Below the pieces are notes generated by a model. It saw only the letters and a program-made list of their open reading frames with translations. It did no database searches and was not told the DNA's origin. Shown piece after piece: positions 1 to 8,837 of a stretch of 64,000 bases of DNA; position 1 is the first letter of the stretch; the number at the start of each line of letters is the position of its first letter. Source of the DNA: an uncultured Prevotellaceae bacterium (lineage in GTDB: Bacteria; Bacteroidota; Bacteroidia; Bacteroidales; Bacteroidaceae); the NCBI GenBank assembly GCA_902780635.1, contig CACZGH010000014.1, forward strand, positions 26,571-90,570. Direction: 5' to 3'. A program made the translations under genes and the position numbers.

Positions 1-1695
1 AAGGAATCAGAAGATGATATCGTAGACTGGTATCACATCACCATCCACCATCTGGTGAAGGTATGCCGTGACGTGTCGAGCAAATACACACGTTCGAAAG
101 TGCGCAAGGCATTGCCACCCGAATTCAGTTATATCATTCAGGAGCTGCTCCATGAACGCACGGAAGACACCAACAAGAGTGCCTACGTGAGCGCCATCAT
201 CGACACCATCATCTCCACCGGCAGTGCCGAAGACTTCATCATAGCCATTTCGCACGTCATCCAGCGTCTGGCCATTGACCAGCTACATATTTTAGGCGAC
301 ATCTACGACCGTGGCCCTGGCGCTCATATCATTCTCGACACGATGACATCCTATCATAGCTGGGATATCCAGTGGGGCAACCATGATATTCTGTGGATGG
401 GAGCATGCGCTGGCAATGAGGCCTGTATGTGCAATGTGATCCGTCTGTCGCTACGCTATGCCAACCTAACCACCCTGGAAGAGGGGTATGGCATCAATCT
501 GATACCTCTTGCCACCTTCGCCCTCGAAACCTATGGCGAAGACCCCTGTGAGGAGTTCCGTCCACGTCTGAACGGTGCCAATGCCAACATGGACGTCAAG
601 ACCCAGATGTTGACTGCCCGTATGCATAAAGCCATCTCTGTGTTGCAGTTGAAGGCAGAAGCGCAGTTGTACGACCGTCACCCCGAGTGGAACATGGAAG
701 ACCGCAAGGTGCTCAGTCATGTAGACTATGAGCGTGGTGTATACATCGTCGATGGGAAAGAGTACGAGATGACCAGCAACTCCTTCCCCACCATTGACCC
801 AGCCCATCCCAATGAGATGACCGAGGCAGAGCGAGAACTGATGCACAAGTTGCGCCACTCGTTTGCGGTGAGCGAGAAGTTACGCCACCACATCCGCATG
901 CTGCTCCACCATGGGTGTATGTATGCCGTGGTGAACAACAACCTGCTCTTTCACGCCTCTATCCCACTCAATGAGGACGGCACACTGAAGGAAGTAGAGT
1001 TGCCCAACCAGAAAAAGTATTCCGGCATGCACCTGATGCACAGTATCGGCATGGTGATACGTGCGGCATTCCAGTACGACACAGAGCCAGAATACCGGCA
1101 AAAAGCCATCGACTATTTTCTCTACCTGTGGTGTGGCAAGGACTCACCCCTCTTTGACAAGTCCAAGATGGCCACTTTTGAGCGTTATTTCCTGACCGCC
1201 AAAGAGACCCATAAAGAAGAGAAAGGCTATTACTTCAGACTGCGTGACAACGAGGACATCTGTGACCGCATCATGGATGCCTTTGAAGTGAAAGGTCCCA
1301 ACCGCCATATCATCAACGGCCATGTGCCCGTGCATGTGAAAACGGGCGAGAATCCCATCAAGGCCAACGGCAAACTGATGGTAATTGATGGCGGTTTCTC
1401 ACAGGCTTACCACAAGGAGACGGGTATCGCTGGCTATACATTGGTTTATCACAGTCGTGGATTCCAGTTGGTACAGCATGAACCCTTCACATCAGCTCGC
1501 GACGCGGTGCTCAGGGGTACAGATATCAAGAGTACCACTCAGATTGTAGAGATGTCGGCACAACGCATGCGTGTGTCGGACACGGACAAAGGTGCAGAGA
1601 TCAAAGGTCAGATAGCCGATCTGGACAAGTTGCTTTATGCCTACCGCCACGGCATCATCAAAGAGAGGACACAACTGAAGGTCACCGGACGGTGA
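1..1695 (+). CDS. fbp: Fructose-1,6-bisphosphatase, class III (5' end outside window)
   Basis: Cytosolic gluconeogenic enzyme that hydrolyses fructose 1,6-bisphosphate to fructose 6-phosphate. The frame is open from base 1, so the start lies upstream; the internal GTG at 55 is not taken as the start. The calcineurin-like metallophosphatase signatures GDIYDRGPG and WGNHD are visible early in the frame, matching the large class III type common in Firmicutes and Bacteroidota rather than the usual class I enzyme. About 565 residues are present, so an N-terminal part of the usual roughly 650-residue protein is missing. The stop at 1693-1695 overlaps by 14 bases the stop end of the convergent DUF5715-type gene, leaving no room for a separate terminator. 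Family assignment is confident. Confidence 0.95.
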   Translation, partial: KESEDDIVDWYHITIHHLVKVCRDVSSKYTRSKVRKALPPEFSYIIQELLHERTEDTNKSAYVSAIIDTIISTGSAEDFIIAISHVIQRLAIDQLHILGDIYDRGPGAHIILDTMTSYHSWDIQWGNHDILWMGACAGNEACMCNVIRLSLRYANLTTLEEGYGINLIPLATFALETYGEDPCEEFRPRLNGANANMDVKTQMLTARMHKAISVLQLKAEAQLYDRHPEWNMEDRKVLSHVDYERGVYIVDGKEYEMTSNSFPTIDPAHPNEMTEAERELMHKLRHSFAVSEKLRHHIRMLLHHGCMYAVVNNNLLFHASIPLNEDGTLKEVELPNQKKYSGMHLMHSIGMVIRAAFQYDTEPEYRQKAIDYFLYLWCGKDSPLFDKSKMATFERYFLTAKETHKEEKGYYFRLRDNEDICDRIMDAFEVKGPNRHIINGHVPVHVKTGENPIKANGKLMVIDGGFSQAYHKETGIAGYTLVYHSRGFQLVQHEPFTSARDAVLRGTDIKSTTQIVEMSAQRMRVSDTDKGAEIKGQIADLDKLLYAYRHGIIKERTQLKVTGR

Positions 1696-2533
1696 TATGG
1701 AAGCAGCCCTGCTTCACTTCGTATTTCACATAACAGCGTTCCTGCTGGCGTAGGTCGTTGAGCACTTCGCTCAACACCCATTTGAGTGTGTCGTTGCGCA
1801 CCTCTCGCCGTGGAGGCCCTTCAGGGTCGGCCACGGTTTTATAGCGATTATATGAAATGTCAAAGGTGGTGCCATACCGATGACAACTGTTCTCTGAGGT
1901 GTTGTGATTGACTTTTTTCAATTTCTCAATGTCCTCCTCACTACGCAACACGCTGGTGACGATGATTTTGTGCAAGGGAATCCGCTTCACTTGCAGGCTG
2001 TCGAAGAAATGCCGACCGATGTCGTTGAGCAACACAGATGCCCTGGGCACCAAATAGGGAATGCTGCTCTTGAGAGGGTCGATATGATAAAAAGGACTGG
2101 AGCCGACATACACCAGCTCGGCCTTCCGGTCTTCTGCCTCATCACGATTAGCCACTGGTCCCACTCCATATTGCTGCGCTGCCACCAACTGCACGTCATT
2201 GGAGTCGGGGAAAGACTTGTGATAACTCAACACGCCATAGATAGGATGTTTCCAGTCATCCATCTTACGTGCCGCATGAGACGCAGACGCCGCCACCTGA
2301 CTGACTGTGGGTTGGTTGGTTTCATGATTTTGCTGATGGGCGACCGTCTTCAAAGGGATGGTATCTATTTTCTGGACAGGGGTTTCCACTGACTGTTTGA
2401 CCGTGTCAGTGGTCCTTTCCTGCGCCGTTTCGCCGGAAGGTTGAGCCACTGAGGGGAAAATACAACGCACCAAAGCAAGTACCAGGACAATGATTCCAAA
2501 CCCCTTGAGATATTCTTTTTTTGAGATGAGCAT
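1682..2533 (-). CDS. DUF5715-type membrane-anchored or secreted protein, possible M15-like peptidase fold
   Basis: A 283-residue protein with an N-terminal hydrophobic segment (about residues 10-27), then a low-complexity Thr/Gln/Ser-rich stretch to about residue 90 and a globular domain. The globular part resembles the Bacteroidota family DUF5715. Near the C-terminus are SCHRYGTTFDISY and CFHITV. A histidine and an aspartate spaced like the zinc ligands of M15/VanY-type D,D-peptidases (SxHxxGxAxD plus a later xH) suggest a related fold, but this is inference and cell-wall activity is unproven. It is the last gene of a minus-strand series after the response regulator (56-base gap). A TAnnTTTG-like box in that gap hints at its own transcription. 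Its end overlaps the convergent fbp. Confidence 0.75.
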   Translation of the reverse strand: MLISKKEYLKGFGIIVLVLALVRCIFPSVAQPSGETAQERTTDTVKQSVETPVQKIDTIPLKTVAHQQNHETNQPTVSQVAASASHAARKMDDWKHPIYGVLSYHKSFPDSNDVQLVAAQQYGVGPVANRDEAEDRKAELVYVGSSPFYHIDPLKSSIPYLVPRASVLLNDIGRHFFDSLQVKRIPLHKIIVTSVLRSEEDIEKLKKVNHNTSENSCHRYGTTFDISYNRYKTVADPEGPPRREVRNDTLKWVLSEVLNDLRQQERCYVKYEVKQGCFHITVR

Positions 2534-2555
2534 TCTTTTTCACATAAAAACGGTG

Positions 2556-2563
2556 CAAAGGTA
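2556..2563 (-). promoter_or_regulatory. Candidate -7 box for the DUF5715-type gene
   Basis: Reads TACCTTTG on the minus strand, a full match to the Bacteroidota -7 consensus TAnnTTTG, 22 bases before the start codon. No TTTG -33 element is seen at the expected distance, so this is a partial promoter call. Confidence 0.45.
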
Positions 2564-2589
2564 GTGAAAAAAAACGAAATAATCGATGT

Positions 2590-3324
2590 TCATCTCCATT
2601 CATCTTCCTTAAAAAAGTAGCCAAAGCCCTGACGGGTGGCTATACAAGGAGCATAGTGTCCGATTTTCTTACGTAGCCTGTTGATATTGACATCGATGGT
2701 GCGTCCTGTGACAATAACATCCTTGGGCCACACCTTCTCAATCAGTTGTTGTCGGCTGAAGACCACATTTCGGTTGCTGAGAAGCAGCCAAAGTAGTTCA
2801 AACTCAGTACGTGTGAACGCAGCATCAACGCCATCGATTTCCACTTTTTTCTGTTCATGATACATGGTAAGCCCATGAAAACTGAGTGTGGAGGCCCTGG
2901 CTGGAGTATGCTGGTGGGATCTGCCGATGACCGCCTTGACTCTTGCGAGTACCTCCTTGACAGAGAACGGTTTGGAGACGTAGTCATCAGCACCCAGACT
3001 GAACCCATTGAGCGTGTCGTCGAGGCTGTCCTTGGCGGTGAGGAAAATGATGGGCATCATGGCATATCGGCTGTCAGACTTCAGTTGAGCGGCCAACTCA
3101 AACCCTGACATGCCTGGCATCATCACATCCAATAGCAACAAGTCGTAGGGCAACGACAGCTCGCCATTGGTTTTTTCAGAAGGTGTTGTGCCTGAGATCT
3201 TACTCAAGGCCTCCTCAGCGGAATAGGCCACATCGGCATCATATCCGGAAGTTTCCAGATTGATCTGCATGATATGACACAGGTCTTCTTCGTCGTCTAC
3301 TATCAGTATTTTGTTTTTACGCAT
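2590..3324 (-). CDS. OmpR/PhoB-family response regulator
   Basis: A 244-residue DNA-binding response regulator. The receiver domain (residues 5 to about 135) has the acidic pair DDEED near residues 10-14, the phosphoacceptor Asp66 in LLLLDVMMPG, a conserved Thr in FLTAKD and the Lys in SKPFSV. A winged-helix effector (about 145-240) follows, with the family ending RQGFGYFF. The receiver carries a short polar insertion (about residues 44-58) before the phosphoacceptor strand. No histidine kinase is next to it. It lies 80 bases downstream of a Na/phosphate cotransporter on the same strand, so a phosphate- or envelope-linked role is plausible but inferred. It resembles Bacteroides RprY-type regulators, but no specific symbol is justified. 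Confidence 0.9.
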   Translation of the reverse strand: MRKNKILIVDDEEDLCHIMQINLETSGYDADVAYSAEEALSKISGTTPSEKTNGELSLPYDLLLLDVMMPGMSGFELAAQLKSDSRYAMMPIIFLTAKDSLDDTLNGFSLGADDYVSKPFSVKEVLARVKAVIGRSHQHTPARASTLSFHGLTMYHEQKKVEIDGVDAAFTRTEFELLWLLLSNRNVVFSRQQLIEKVWPKDVIVTGRTIDVNINRLRKKIGHYAPCIATRQGFGYFFKEDEWR

Positions 3325-3404
3325 AGAGTTGAAGTGAGGAATTCATGAGTTGCGGATTTCAGGCACAACACTATATAATAATGTGGAGATGAAGGTATCA
3401 GATC

Positions 3405-5153
3405 TTACTGCCCGTAGCGTGCTTCCACTACATTGACCACATAATCGCCCAGTTTCTCACACTCACCTACGAGGTCAGTGTACATGGTGCCCACAGCATA
3501 GTCATACTGATGATTGTTGATGGCTTCGATGTTGCGGGCCTTCAGCTTGTCGCGCAGAGCGTTGATTTCATTCTCAATCCTGAATGTATCTTTGATTGAG
3601 TGATCTTCTTTTCTGCCGTTCATCACATGGTTCATTTGGGTGAGGGCATCATCAGTGAGCTGCATCATTTGCTTCAGATCTTTACCCTGCTGTTCAGTGA
3701 ACACTTTGCCCGACTCTTGCTTACGGTGCATGGTGCGCGCCAAGTTGTAGCAAGCGTCACCGATACTCTCGATCTCGCTGATTTCACGCATCATCTGGCG
3801 TATCTTGGCCTTCGTTTCATCAGAGAGATGTGCATCACTCACTTGCTCCAGATATTTGGCAATCTCTATCTCCATATTGTCGGAGATTCCCTCATATTTC
3901 GCAATACGCTCATACAGTTTATCAAAGTCAGCCCGCTCGTTTTTATCCATTTCGGCAGGATTCTTAATGCTGTAATCGAACAAGTCACGCACCATACCAT
4001 ACATACGCTGGATACGTGTACCGAAGAGGCCGATCTCTTTCTGAGCCTGCAGCACAGAGATTTCCGGAGTCTTCATCAGACCGCCACTGATATAGCGCAA
4101 GCGTGTGTCCTCCTCGTCAGCATCTTTGGTCGACTTGATAACTTTGCAAACCAGTTTTTCGATTTGTGGAATGAACCAGATCAGAATACCCGTGTTGACT
4201 AGATTGAAGCAAGTGTGGAAAGCTGCCAACACAAAGCTCAGTTTTGCGGCATTGGCAAGAAAAGCGTCATGTCCGACGGCCTCTTTGGTCATTGTGACAT
4301 CATAACCCACCAGTGAGCACACCATGTTGACAAAAGGCTGGAAAACGATTAAAATCCAGCATACACCAAATAGGTTGAAGAACATGTGTGCGAAAGCCGC
4401 TCTTCGTGCTTGTGTACCCGCTGAGAGCGCCACGATATTGGAAGTGACAGTGGTACCAATATTCTCACCCATCACTAGTGCGATGCCCTGATAGATGGGG
4501 AGCACGCCACTGGAGCAGAGAATCATGGTGATGGCCATCACGGCTGCTGAGGACTGCACACACATGGTGAGGACACCACCGATGAGCAAGAAAGTAATGG
4601 TAGTGACAAAGCTATGAGGGTCGAAGCTGGAGAAGAAATTGAGCACTGCCTCCTGTTCGCCAAGGTTCATATCGATACCTGTCTGTCGCAGTGTTCCCAA
4701 TCCTAAGAACATAAAAGCGATACCATAAAGGAAATCTCCTACCACGCGCCTCCTCTTACTATAAATAAGGATAATGGCAATGAAGAAAGCGGGATAGACG
4801 AAGTCGGTGATATTGAACGAGAAGCCCGCCGACATGATCCACGCTGTGAGCGTAGTACCAATGTTGGCACCCATAATGACACTGATGGCCTGTGCCAGAG
4901 TGAGCAGTCCTGCACTAACGAACGACACTGTCATCACAGTAGTAGCCGTTGAAGACTGCACTGCCGCTGTCACCGTGACACCCGTAAGCATGCCTGTGAA
5001 TCGGTTGGTGGTCATAGCGCCAAGGACATGACGAAGTTGCGGTCCTGCCATTTTCTGGAGGGCATCACTCATGGTTTTCATACCATACATCAATAAAGCC
5101 AGTGATCCGAGGAGCCGGAACACTAACAACACTACGTTTCCTGTTGAATCCAT
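3405..5153 (-). CDS. Na/phosphate cotransporter family protein with PhoU-like tail
   Basis: A 582-residue inner-membrane protein. The N-terminal half has two inverted Na/Pi-cotransporter repeats, each with the QSS signature (QSSTA at 66-70 and QSSAA near 201-205), embedded in 8-9 hydrophobic segments. From about residue 350 the protein becomes soluble and helical, and from about 380 it resembles a PhoU domain, the usual architecture of bacterial NptA/YjbB-like transporters that move inorganic phosphate with sodium. The gene is preceded by a very good promoter and a 5' leader of about 155 bases. Downstream on the same strand is a PhoB-like response regulator, suggesting phosphate homeostasis. 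Direction of transport cannot be told from sequence. Confidence 0.9.
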   Translation of the reverse strand: MDSTGNVVLLVFRLLGSLALLMYGMKTMSDALQKMAGPQLRHVLGAMTTNRFTGMLTGVTVTAAVQSSTATTVMTVSFVSAGLLTLAQAISVIMGANIGTTLTAWIMSAGFSFNITDFVYPAFFIAIILIYSKRRRVVGDFLYGIAFMFLGLGTLRQTGIDMNLGEQEAVLNFFSSFDPHSFVTTITFLLIGGVLTMCVQSSAAVMAITMILCSSGVLPIYQGIALVMGENIGTTVTSNIVALSAGTQARRAAFAHMFFNLFGVCWILIVFQPFVNMVCSLVGYDVTMTKEAVGHDAFLANAAKLSFVLAAFHTCFNLVNTGILIWFIPQIEKLVCKVIKSTKDADEEDTRLRYISGGLMKTPEISVLQAQKEIGLFGTRIQRMYGMVRDLFDYSIKNPAEMDKNERADFDKLYERIAKYEGISDNMEIEIAKYLEQVSDAHLSDETKAKIRQMMREISEIESIGDACYNLARTMHRKQESGKVFTEQQGKDLKQMMQLTDDALTQMNHVMNGRKEDHSIKDTFRIENEINALRDKLKARNIEAINNHQYDYAVGTMYTDLVGECEKLGDYVVNVVEARYGQ

Positions 5154-5260
5154 TGCTTATTTTGATTTTTAGTTTATGATCGGGTTTTCAGGGGGTCTCC
5201 TTTTCTCTTTCGTCGTTTATTCGCTTTATTTTGTTATTACGTTTTACGACTGGAGATATG

Positions 5261-5294
5261 ACGACATCACGACAGGTTTATTACAACATCACGA
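5261..5294 (-). promoter_or_regulatory. Candidate regulator-binding direct repeats in the transporter leader
   Basis: Two 12-base direct repeats, TCGTGATGTTGT and TCGTGATGTCGT on the minus strand, occupy 5294-5283 and 5272-5261. They differ at one base and start exactly 22 bases apart, about two helical turns, a geometry used by PhoB-type regulators on tandem half-sites. They lie just downstream of the predicted transcription start. That the response regulator at 2590-3324 binds here is speculation. Confidence 0.35.
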
Positions 5295-5317
5295 TAGAAG
5301 ATTATACAAAGATGTTG

Positions 5318-5349
5318 CAAAGATAATAAATCTGTGTTAAAGTTGCAAA
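5318..5349 (-). promoter_or_regulatory. Promoter of the Na/phosphate cotransporter gene
   Basis: On the minus strand, TTTG (5349-5346), a 20-base spacer and TATCTTTG (5325-5318) match both Bacteroidota sigma-factor elements. The implied start near 5311 gives a leader of about 155 bases before the start codon at 5153. Confidence 0.75.
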
Positions 5350-5374
5350 TAAAAGAATAACATTTGTGTAACAA

Positions 5375-6580
5375 TCAGTGAGATAATGATGACAAGACAC
5401 GCAGGAGCTCAGTTTGATGATGTCCTCGCAAAATGACATGGTGATTGCCAATGGGCCTCGTCAAGAAATATTCTGCTGCAGATGGGTCATCCAGACGGAC
5501 CTGTAGTTGCGTGCGGCAGAGGTCGGGATGGGACTGGCATTGAAGTAGTGTGCCCTCAGCTATAAAATGTCTTGACCCGTCTCCCGAGACTTTGATGATG
5601 GTGACAGGACCTTCTTTCACCATCCCTCTGATTCCGACACCGATGCCCGACTCAAAGTGAGTGTCATACTCGAAACGCTCCACCATATTAAATGGTATCG
5701 TGCAGTGTGCGAACAACACGATGCCCGTCTCCACATCAATCTGCGCTGGATTGGCCTGGAAGCCTGTCTCTCCCACGGTGGCCATTGCCAGCATCATGGA
5801 GATAGTCGTGGGGATGTCGCCCTCACAGCCAGCCACGATGCCCTCTGCATTGAGTTTTGCAAGAGCGAGGCATCCTGTGTTGTGTATGGTGTTGAGCAGG
5901 TCGAAACACCTGATGGTGAGGCCATCAAGATGATAACGGCCGACGATGGTCTTCAGCGCATCATAGATGCGATGGGCTCCCGGAAGGGCTGCATCGATCA
6001 ACGGCTTACCGGTCTCTTCTTCTTTGGCCCTCAATGGGGTATGCTCGATGACTGCGAGAAGTTCCGACATCGGTATATCCACCATCGTGACTCCTATTTT
6101 CTGTCGCACCATCCCATAGTCCACACCGCTGGCGATGAGCCAGTCAGAGGGTTTGCCTATCACCCCTATCCTGCTTTTGCTCAGCCGTGCCTTCACTGCC
6201 TCAGTCTTTGACAATGCCAAAACCCTTTGTCTGACATAATCGGCACTGCCATGTATGATTTCGCCCTGCAATAAGTTTTGCTGGAGAAAAGAGAGGATCT
6301 CCATCGAAGCCGCTAAAGAATTGCTCTTGCCGGAAGTGAGAAGATAAAACGGCCTTGAGGATTTCTCGAGGAGGATTGGCAGCATCTCTCTGAAGATGCC
6401 CTCTGTGCCCCCTGTACGAACGAAAATCAGGTCGAGCACATGTTTACCATAATCAGAAAAATCATCACCTCGGAAGGTGTAGTCTACATCTAGCTTCTCG
6501 AGAAACTCTTTGGCTACGGCATTAATGGCTTCCGCGTCATGAAGCTGAGATGTAATGGTATAAATGGCGATTGGATTCAT
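5375..6580 (-). CDS. L-fucose/L-arabinose isomerase-like protein
   Basis: A 401-residue cytosolic protein resembling the FucI/AraA-related sugar isomerase family found in Bacteroidota. The N-terminal part has GGTEGIF and SGKSNSLAAS; the middle has RIGVIGKPSDWL and CFDLLNTIHNTGCLAL, with the family feature CEGDIPTT; the C-terminal part has HCTIPFNM. The start is set at the ATG at 6580, beginning MNPIAIYTIT, because a strong promoter at 6598-6629 covers the longer alternative start and an AGGAAA ribosome-binding-like stretch precedes 6580. The true substrate (fucose, arabinose or other) cannot be assigned. It is divergent from the xylan locus and 148 bases from it. Confidence 0.75.
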   Translation of the reverse strand: MNPIAIYTITSQLHDAEAINAVAKEFLEKLDVDYTFRGDDFSDYGKHVLDLIFVRTGGTEGIFREMLPILLEKSSRPFYLLTSGKSNSLAASMEILSFLQQNLLQGEIIHGSADYVRQRVLALSKTEAVKARLSKSRIGVIGKPSDWLIASGVDYGMVRQKIGVTMVDIPMSELLAVIEHTPLRAKEEETGKPLIDAALPGAHRIYDALKTIVGRYHLDGLTIRCFDLLNTIHNTGCLALAKLNAEGIVAGCEGDIPTTISMMLAMATVGETGFQANPAQIDVETGIVLFAHCTIPFNMVERFEYDTHFESGIGVGIRGMVKEGPVTIIKVSGDGSRHFIAEGTLLQCQSHPDLCRTQLQVRLDDPSAAEYFLTRPIGNHHVILRGHHQTELLRVLSSLSH

Positions 6581-6597
6581 TTTGCTGTGTTTTCCTG

Positions 6598-6629
6598 CAA
6601 AATTACAATAAAAAATGAATGTAAGCAAA
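6598..6629 (-). promoter_or_regulatory. Promoter of the fucose isomerase-like gene
   Basis: On the minus strand, TTTG (6629-6626), a 20-base spacer and TAATTTTG (6605-6598). Both elements are perfect. Its position excludes the upstream in-frame start at 6628. Confidence 0.75.
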
Positions 6630-6692
6630 TTTTGTGTAACATATCATATAATTTCTGTTTCAAATTAAAATAATAAATGTATGATAAAATGT

Positions 6693-6700
6693 TAACTTTG
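6693..6700 (+). promoter_or_regulatory. -7 box of the xylan-locus GH43 operon
   Basis: TAACTTTG matches TAnnTTTG 27 bases before the ATG at 6728. The -33 element is poor, as is common for promoters that need an activator. The box lies inside the upstream extension of the frame and so argues against translation from 6677. Confidence 0.55.
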
Positions 6701-6727
6701 CCAAAGAAAATCAATCTATATCCATTG

Positions 6728-8836
6728 ATGAAGAAAACTATTATTACTCTGCTTCTGAGTCTGCCATTGGTATTATCAGCTCAGAACCCTATCATCCGTG
6801 ACCAATTCACGGCTGATCCCACTGCACGTGTTTTTAATGGAAAGGTGTACCTTTATCCCTCTCACGACATCTTCCCACCTGAGGGGCAGCGCCAAGACTG
6901 GTTCTGTATGGAGGACTATCACGTCTTCTCGTCAGAGAATCTGACAGACTGGACAGACCACGGCGTGATTGTCACTCAGAACAAAGTACCTTGGGTGAGA
7001 CCCAATTCCTATTCTATGTGGGCACCTGACTGCGTTTACAGAAACGGGAAATACTATTTCTATTTCCCATCAGCACCCGCAGCTGGTGGCGGTTTTGCTG
7101 TTGGTGTAGCCATCGCAGACCGCCCGGAGGGACCGTTTGTTCCGGAGCCAGAGCCTATCAAGGGTATCTTTGGCATCGACCCATGTGTGCTCCAAGCCTC
7201 TGATGGCAATGCCTACATCTTTTGGGGGAATGGACGCTGTGCCAAACTCAAAGACAACATGAAGGAACTCGCCGACGACAACCCCAGGGAAACAGTCAAA
7301 TGGGGCAACCGTGAGGTTGAGATGGTAGGTGTCAACTGCCTCAAGGGGTTGCCCAACCGTCAGGCTGAAGGACCCTTTGCGTTTGAGCACAACGGCAATT
7401 ATTATCTGACGTATCCCTATGTGAGAGAAAACACTGAAGTCCTTGGTTACGCCATGAGCAAGAATCCTATGGGCCCTTACGAATACAAAGGCTTGATCAT
7501 GGCAGAGCACGCCAACGGTTGCTGGACCAACCATCACAGCATCATCAACTACAAAGGCGAGTGGTACCTCTTCTATCATCACAATGCCTTCTCACCCCGT
7601 GATGACAAGCGTAGGTCGGCACAGATAGACAGGTTATACTTCAATCCCGATGGTACTATACAAGAGGTGAAGGAGACCATGCGAGGTGTCGGTATCAATC
7701 AAGCGACAGAGAAGATTGAGATTGACCGTTATAGCAGTGCCAGCAGCGACGTGACCACAGAACTGATCGATACCATCAATACCTTCCGCAGCTATCAGGC
7801 CACGTTGCCCAATAAGGGCAGTTGGCTCTGCTATAAGGATATTGATTTCAGCGTGATCTCCGACGGCTATCTTGTGATGAGTGTCAAGGCCAGCGACAAT
7901 ACTGAGTTCTGCATCCGTGAGAAGAGTGCCACCGGCAAGATCCTCGCTCGCATCAAGATGGAAGTGAAGCCAGAGGAGCCAGCCGGCGGTGCCGCCAATC
8001 CCATGATGAGCCGCTTCCGTCGTGACTTACGTAATCAGTGGCTTACACAGACCTCTGCACTTGACTTCATTCCTAAAGGGGTGACTGATTTGGTGATTAC
8101 CAATGAAGGCAATGGTGCTCTCAGCGTAGACTATGTGATGTTTAAGAACCGTCCAAAGTACTTCTCTCCCGTCACCACACCGTCGGCTCAGCCCGATGAC
8201 GAAGGCTTCATTCGCCGTTGGTTGCTCTTGGAGCCCATCAACAAGCCCAATAGTGGCAATACCGTTTTCACCGACTCTTATCTTCGTGAGCACTTCAACA
8301 GGGAGTATTTCAAGGGGCAGCAGACCATCGTTCCGAAAAATGGTCAGAAGGTCAATGCCGTGTTCAAGCAAGAGCAAGCACCTCCGGGCTTTGGACGAGG
8401 CATGGGAAATCAGACAGAGCCTGCCAAGCCTGAAGTGAAGACCGTCAAACAGACCCTCACCTGGCATGCCCTTGACAGTGAGAACATGAACGTCAAGCTG
8501 TTCCGCTTCGCTGAAAAATGGGGTGAACAAGTTTATGGTGTCCTCTTCTGGGCTGTCACCATCATCGACTGTGATGAGGACATCGAGAACGTGCGCCTGG
8601 CTGTCGGCTCAAATTCCGCCTCCATGTGGTGGCTCAACGGCGAGGAGGCTTTGTTGCTCAGTGGCGACCGTCGTATGGTGAAGGATGATGCCATGTCGAG
8701 ACGCCTCACTCTCAAAAAAGGACGTAATATCCTGCGTGGCGCCATCATCAACGGCCCAGGCATGAGCGACTTCTGTGTCCGTTTCCTCGACGAGAAAGGT
8801 AACCCAGTAAAGAACTATTCAATCAAAGCACAATAA
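6728..8836 (+). CDS. GH43 family arabinofuranosidase/xylosidase with CBM6-like and C-terminal beta domains
   Basis: A 702-residue secreted glycoside hydrolase. A signal peptide ends at ...LVLSAQ (about residue 19). The five-bladed GH43 domain (about 20-330) shows the expected catalytic pattern: Asp in FTADPTA, Asp in FGIDPCVL and the general acid Glu in RQAEGPFAFE. Residues of about 335-475 look like a CBM6-type module, and about 560-700 form a further beta domain containing AVGSNSASMWWLNGEEA. The probable job is removing arabinose or xylose from arabinoxylan or its oligosaccharides in the periplasm or outside. The ATG at 6728 is chosen because it starts the signal peptide and follows the promoter box. 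The next gene begins one base after the stop, so the two GH43 genes form an operon. Exact specificity is not visible. Confidence 0.88.
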   Translation: MKKTIITLLLSLPLVLSAQNPIIRDQFTADPTARVFNGKVYLYPSHDIFPPEGQRQDWFCMEDYHVFSSENLTDWTDHGVIVTQNKVPWVRPNSYSMWAPDCVYRNGKYYFYFPSAPAAGGGFAVGVAIADRPEGPFVPEPEPIKGIFGIDPCVLQASDGNAYIFWGNGRCAKLKDNMKELADDNPRETVKWGNREVEMVGVNCLKGLPNRQAEGPFAFEHNGNYYLTYPYVRENTEVLGYAMSKNPMGPYEYKGLIMAEHANGCWTNHHSIINYKGEWYLFYHHNAFSPRDDKRRSAQIDRLYFNPDGTIQEVKETMRGVGINQATEKIEIDRYSSASSDVTTELIDTINTFRSYQATLPNKGSWLCYKDIDFSVISDGYLVMSVKASDNTEFCIREKSATGKILARIKMEVKPEEPAGGAANPMMSRFRRDLRNQWLTQTSALDFIPKGVTDLVITNEGNGALSVDYVMFKNRPKYFSPVTTPSAQPDDEGFIRRWLLLEPINKPNSGNTVFTDSYLREHFNREYFKGQQTIVPKNGQKVNAVFKQEQAPPGFGRGMGNQTEPAKPEVKTVKQTLTWHALDSENMNVKLFRFAEKWGEQVYGVLFWAVTIIDCDEDIENVRLAVGSNSASMWWLNGEEALLLSGDRRMVKDDAMSRRLTLKKGRNILRGAIINGPGMSDFCVRFLDEKGNPVKNYSIKAQ

Positions 8837-8837
8837 T

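Noticed and set aside
5375-6628. Longer form of the fucose isomerase-like protein starting at 6628
   Set aside because: The promoter elements at 6598-6629 lie over that start, and the ATG at 6580 begins the conserved part.
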